DNA from: Mactromeris polynyma | Lineage: Eukaryota > Mollusca > Bivalvia > Venerida > Mactridae | Reading direction: 5' to 3' | Assembly: GCA_032209605.1 (NCBI GenBank) | Contig: JASFXZ010000004.1 | Coordinates: forward strand, 32,894,401 to 32,958,400 | Length of the DNA stretch: 64,000 nucleotides | In this document: positions 60,401 to 64,000 of the stretch, piece after piece | Layout of the letters: each line of letters starts with the position of its first letter | Position numbering within the stretch: position 1 is the stretch's first letter | Made by a program: the position numbers and the translations under genes | The notes under the pieces: generated by a model | Database searches by the model: none | What the model saw: only the letters and a program-made list of their open reading frames with translations | What the model was told of the DNA's origin: nothing

Positions 60401-62415
60401 CTTTGTCATTTGCCTCAGTTCATCAAGTTTTGAAGTTTATATACCAATAGTTGACTGTTTTACAGTTCAAGTGTTAAAACCTTGGGGCAAAATATTGATA
60501 TGTGACTAATTTTCATGAGAGTTGAAATGAAGTTGAAATAAAATTGCATAATATACTGACAGTTAGGTAGTCCCAATCAGGAGATTGTCAAATTCTCTCC
60601 CTTTATTCCTTCTGGAGTTCCCTCCCTTATATATATAGTATTATATATACATAAACTATAAAAGGGATAAAGAGAGAGAACTCTAGAAGGTATAAAGGGA
60701 GAGAGCTTGTGACAGTCACCTGTGGGTCGCTCCCCATAAATATTGATATACTGTAAAACTTCAATAGTAAGATCACCCTTGCGGTGATCTTATTATTGAG
60801 GTGGTCTTTAAATGAGGTTTTACTGTAGTGTATTTTGTATTTTTTCAGGATATGAACCAATTCAGCCTAGTATACAAACACAAGGTGTGCCTCAGGTTGT
60901 ACTGTGTATATCTGGTGCTATGGTATTATGTATACATCAATCCTTACAGTTGATAGACAGGTCACATGATTCAATACATCATCCAGCAGGAAGATCTCTG
61001 CTGTCACATGATCTACAGAACAATGTACAATATCATATACATGTGTTTGATGTAAGTATGAGGGGTGTTGAAAATGTACTTTGTGTGTCAAGCTCCTGGG
61101 TGCTGGGTCCGGGATTATAACCAGTACTTACCACTCTGCACTCAGCACTCAGTTTGAAACCGTGAAACTTGAGTAAGTTTGATGAAAATCAGTATTATAT
61201 TTTACAAGAGAAACTCACTAGACTTTATGGTAAATTTAATAGGGGTAAAATAGGAGCCAGTGTGTATTAATATATTTAGTAAATTATGTGAGTGCCATAT
61301 CGTAAATAACGTTCCCCAAACTTGTTTATTAAAATGCACTATTGTACCTATTTTTGCATAATTGTAGTTCCCATTTTTATCAGTGTGATTTTATCCAGTG
61401 CATTTCATACCACGAAGACCTGCTACAATAGCATATGGTTCATAGCACATGAGATTGTATTGAGTTATTTCCCATTATGACATCTAGAGTTCTCTCCCTT
61501 TATCCCTTCTAGAGTTCTCTCCCCTTATCCCTTCTATAGTACATGTATATAAACATGTAAATGTATTGTTTGTTAAATGTTGAATCATATTGGATTGTTA
61601 CAAATATACATAATTCTTGCATATTTCATGATTCATTTGACAGAATGTAACAGATGACGTTGGTTATGCTATTGGAATCGTATCAAGTGTATTCTATACC
61701 TTCTCTAGAGTGGGACAAATGTGGAAAAATGTAAGTTACTGTTGTCACTTTAATACAGAAGAGGTTGGAAATCCCAAAGCAGTGCTCATATAGTATAAAG
61801 AGTTAGACATTCCTGTCATGTGTTTTTTCTGCATCTCTCAATCAACATTATTAATTCAAATAATGTCTGAAGGAGGCGATACATTGTTAATGTATTGCAA
61901 TATATCGTGGTACATATTGTGATATCTTGTTAAAGTATTGCAATATATCGTGGTACATATTGTGATATCTTGTTAAAGTATTGCAATATATCGTGGTACA
62001 TATTGTGATATCTTGTTAAAGTATTGCAATATATCGTGGTACATATTGTGATATCTTGTTAAATTGTTGCAATATATAGTGGTACGCTTCATGCCTATTT
62101 TGACACCTGTAGAACATACAAATCTTCTTTTCACTAACATATATACTTAATTATATTCCATTTCAGTACAAGAGAAAGTCTACAGAAGGGTTGTCTATCA
62201 TGATGTTCATTCTTGCTGTACTTGGGAATCTTTGGTATGGTTTAGCCATCTTAGTGAGAAGTATAGAAGTTGGCTACGTGTTAAAACATCTACCATGGCT
62301 CATTGGAAGTCTCGGAGTTATCTTCCTTGATTTATCTGTATCTTTTTTGTCAAAATTCCAGTTGATTATGTATTTGTCCTACGAGTTGGTCATAGCTTCT
62401 GTTTTGGAAACCTAA
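57459..62415 (+). CDS. SLC66A1: Lysosomal cationic amino acid transporter (PQ-loop protein)
   Basis: Homologue of PQLC2/SLC66A1 (LAAT-1 in C. elegans), which exports lysine, arginine and related substrates from lysosomes. Six coding exons: 57459-57655, 58561-58690, 59626-59716, 60849-61051, 61644-61730, 62167-62415; GT-AG, in phase, 957 nt, 318 aa (human about 291 aa). The N-terminus is lumenal with NGS and NCS sequons and DGVQWIYTILSDCVWDGQ. The first PQ motif is split by intron 1 (VSVP|QMVKNF, P66-Q67). WTLGDSANLAGAMLTKQLPLQ matches the family. The second PQ position reads RVGQMWKNYKRKSTEGLS: glycine replaces proline at residue 231. LGNLWYG and HLPWLIGSLGVIFLD are conserved. The C-terminus has no EPLL-type dileucine sorting signal like the human one. 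Seven membrane spans expected. Confidence 0.94.
58704..58885 (+). repeat. GGGGTTCCA-type MITE, copy 4
   Basis: TATTTTACCTGGAGTTGACA, ACCCCTGGAATTTCCAAAAA, GGCTATAAAATGGAAAAATC and a terminal AGTGGAACCCCTG. It begins about 14 bp after the SLC66A1 exon 2 donor. Confidence 0.75.
59041..59199. repeat. Pogo/Tigger-like MITE, copy 2
   Basis: TACAGTGTCACCTCGTTCAT left and CGAGTTTTGACTGTA right; the interior TCGAATTCATAGGGTCCAAT and TGCCTAAGAAGAT is shared with 50036-50217. Ends are more diverged than in copy 1. It lies in SLC66A1 intron 2. Confidence 0.8.
60580..60716. repeat. CAGGAGATTGTCA-type element, copy 2
   Basis: CAGGAGATTGTCAAATTCTC left and GTGACAGTCACCTG right. Inner inverted arms TCTCTCCCTTTATTCCTTCT and AGAAGGTATAAAGGGAGAGA flank an ATATATA core, so the whole element can fold back. 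It lies in SLC66A1 intron 3. Confidence 0.7.
60749..60828. repeat. CAGTAAAACCTC-type MITE, short hairpin copy
   Basis: TACTGTAAAACTTCAATAGT left and ATGAGGTTTTACTGTA right, around GATCACCCTTGCGGTGATC. It is 80 bp long and nearly a complete palindrome; it ends 20 bp before the SLC66A1 exon 4 acceptor. Confidence 0.8.
61490..61550. repeat. Fragment of the CAGGAGATTGTCA-type element
   Basis: AGAGTTCTCTCCCTTTATCC and TTCTAGAGTTCTCTCCCCTT are two tandem copies of one inner arm seen at 60580. SLC66A1 intron 4. Confidence 0.6.
61886..62085. repeat. 43-bp tandem repeat, about 4.6 copies
   Basis: GTTAAAGTATTGCAATATAT then CGTGGTACATATTGTGATATCTT. Starts are at 61886, 61929, 61972, 62015 and 62058; the last copy is partial. 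A lone relative (CTGCAATATATTGTGGTACAT) is at about 6627. SLC66A1 intron 5. Confidence 0.95.
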
Positions 62416-62554
62416 CTTATGTCCATGAAATCATTAATTTCTTGCTTACAAATGGTAAAATTTAGGAAATTAGCTGAATGTTAATGCAGATATACACACT
62501 ATACACTAGAAACAGGTTTTTAACAAAAAAATGGTTAAACATTTTGGACGCTTT

Positions 62555-62755
62555 TATTATGCTCCACGTTCCCATAGGCTGGAGCATATAGTCCCACTTC
62601 GTCCGTCCTTCCGTCCGTCCAACTTCTTCTCAGAAACCACTGACAGAAATTCAACAAAACTTTATGGGAAGCTTCATTACAACGAGGAGGAGATGCGCAT
62701 ATTATCAGGCAGTTCTGGTCGGACTGTTTTTCATAGAGTTATGGCCCTTTGATTA
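62555..62755 (+). repeat. Bivalve-type interspersed element, partial
   Basis: CTCCACGTTCCCATAGGCTGG, TTCGTCCGTCCTTCCGTCCG, CAACAAAACTTTATGGGAAG and AGAGTTATGGCCCTTTGATT match the 5' two thirds of the 13125 type. The GGGGGCAT tail is absent. Confidence 0.65.
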
Positions 62756-63689
62756 TGCAACATGTAGATTAAATATTTTCAGCCATGCAAGATATTAAAT
62801 CAATATTAAATTCATTTGATTTTTCAAGTAAGTTTGTGTTGTAGGTAAATGTTTGTCTACGTAGTGTTTAAAATATATACATGTGTGTATTTGATTTCAA
62901 ATATATTCACTTATTTTTATGGCACCTTTCAAGATCACCTCATGCCATGCCTGAAAAAAATTGCTTTGTTTTTTTACTTATGATAAAAACTATTCAACAA
63001 AAAGATCAATGTTGAAATGTTATCATATTTAATGTAGCATTTTGTTTTTGAGCTTATCTTGAAAATTGGCTACGTCCATGTCGTGATGCCGGACGCCAAG
63101 CATTCATTGTGTCAAATCATCCTAACTATCCACATATACATTACATTAAGATTTTAACAATCAACAAAGTGATATTATCCCATTAGAGTCTTGTTCGGCA
63201 TTATTATCATACTTTGGTGAACATTCATTGGTTCCAGCAATATCCTTGTTAGTCTGGCTGTAGAGACAGGCCATATTATGGAATCACTTGTGGCGGACAG
63301 GTCGTGACCAGGTGGCTGCATGGATGTCGGCTCTCGAACTGAAACAGTTTTTGTTGAATCTTCACCAAACTTAGTGACAATATTCATGGGCATAATATCT
63401 CGTTCAAGTTGTATAACCATTAATTATCCTAAATAGAGTGTTACTTCAAACTTTTGATGGGCATATTTTGCGTCAGCTTGGCACTCTTATTAGATTATAA
63501 AAATGTGAAGATGACAAAAATAGGGGCTATGTAGGGGTATTAAGCAATTTTGCCCTGGTGAAATCTGAGCATGTCATCAAGTCAAGATTGCATCCTCAGG
63601 TTGTACTAAAGTTAAATAGTTAAACAAGTTCTTTCAACTTACACAAATCACTCTTGATGTCTGCTTCCTGTGTCTCTAACCAGTGCTTG

Positions 63690-63790
63690 CCCGGATTTCA
63701 GGAAGTGTTCATGTTCATGAACAAAATCCATTCAATGAAGGGCTCAAACTCCCAACCTTTAGATCAGTCGCTCTATGCCTCCACTTCCAT
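63690..63790 (-). repeat. tRNA-like SINE relic
   Basis: On the minus strand, GGCATAGAGCGACTGATCTA then AAAGGTTGGGAGTTTGAGCCC resembles D-arm, anticodon and B-box regions of a tRNA. It does not belong to the 55.6-kb family. Confidence 0.4.
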
Positions 63791-64000
63791 GCCCTCCACA
63801 TTGTAATTTTGAGATTTCGTGCTGTACCATTAAGACTCTTTTTACTTAATAGTGCAAAGTTGTATACATTCAGTATAAAGTATCTTATCCTTGTCTTACT
63901 TGATTTTGCTGTGTGGGAAGCATTCATGTATTTTGATACAAACTAACGTACGTGTATAGAGATCATGAGATCATACTATGTATTTATATAATTTAAAACG

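Larger units (their letters stand above)
62416..64000 (+). other. SLC66A1 3' UTR and downstream repeats
   Basis: No further gene is supported. It includes the bivalve-type repeat at 62555, a stretch at about 63075-63430 that on the minus strand has the GCCxTGTGGTG/TTTGGTGAAGATTC style of similar repeats, and a tRNA-like relic at 63690. ATTAAA occurs twice near 62797-62810. Confidence 0.4.

Noticed and set aside
62800..64000. A fourth gene at the right edge
   Set aside because: Short ORFs here coincide with repeat-like sequence and lack paired splice sites or recognisable protein motifs.

Overview
The window is nuclear DNA of an intron-rich, AT-rich animal. The repeats look molluscan, most likely bivalve: an element carrying GTCCGTCCTTCCGTC and a 'GGGGGCATCTGTGTCCTATGG' tail, a tRNA-derived SINE, and many small palindromic transposons. 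The species assignment is an inference from repeat style and protein divergence, not from a search.

Three complete housekeeping genes can be assembled exon by exon, with every intron GT-AG and every phase consistent. (1) SEC62, + strand, 9 coding exons, 3141-10968, 336 aa: ER protein translocation and, through a C-terminal LIR-like motif, possibly ER-phagy. (2) EIF4G (eIF4G1/3 type), - strand, 29 coding exons, 54647 down to 19123, 1575 aa, with PABP-binding, eIF4E-binding, MIF4G, MA3 and W2 regions. (3) SLC66A1/PQLC2, + strand, 6 coding exons, 57459-62415, 318 aa: lysosomal cationic amino acid transporter family. SEC62 and EIF4G converge on an 8.2-kb gene-free stretch (10969-19122). EIF4G and SLC66A1 are divergent and share 54648-57458, which carries an ETS-type site and two E-boxes. 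The first 1.6 kb holds weak candidate exons and one small intronless ORF that I could not identify.

Most of the remaining sequence is intronic or intergenic repeat. Tandem arrays: 28 bp x 28 in SEC62 intron 7; 21 bp x about 110 ending a few bases from the last EIF4G 3' splice site; a 16-copy hairpin-bearing satellite of about 144 bp in EIF4G intron 17; an array of about 460 bp x 3.4 in intron 24; and smaller arrays. Dispersed families were recognised by comparing copies inside the window. They include a pogo-like MITE, a CAGTAAAACCTC MITE, a GGGGTTCCA MITE, hAT-like elements, a CAGGAGATTGTCA element, a tRNA SINE that also occurs as a tandem trimer, and others with no name known to me.

The items most worth a second look are: a perfect 66-bp tandem duplication of a SEC62 3' splice junction, where the first copy would truncate the protein; the 21-bp satellite abutting the EIF4G terminal splice acceptor while open in two reading frames; loss of the second PQ-motif proline in SLC66A1; and the satellite whose units each encode the same short hairpin. 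I see no operon-like, CRISPR-like or otherwise prokaryotic system.
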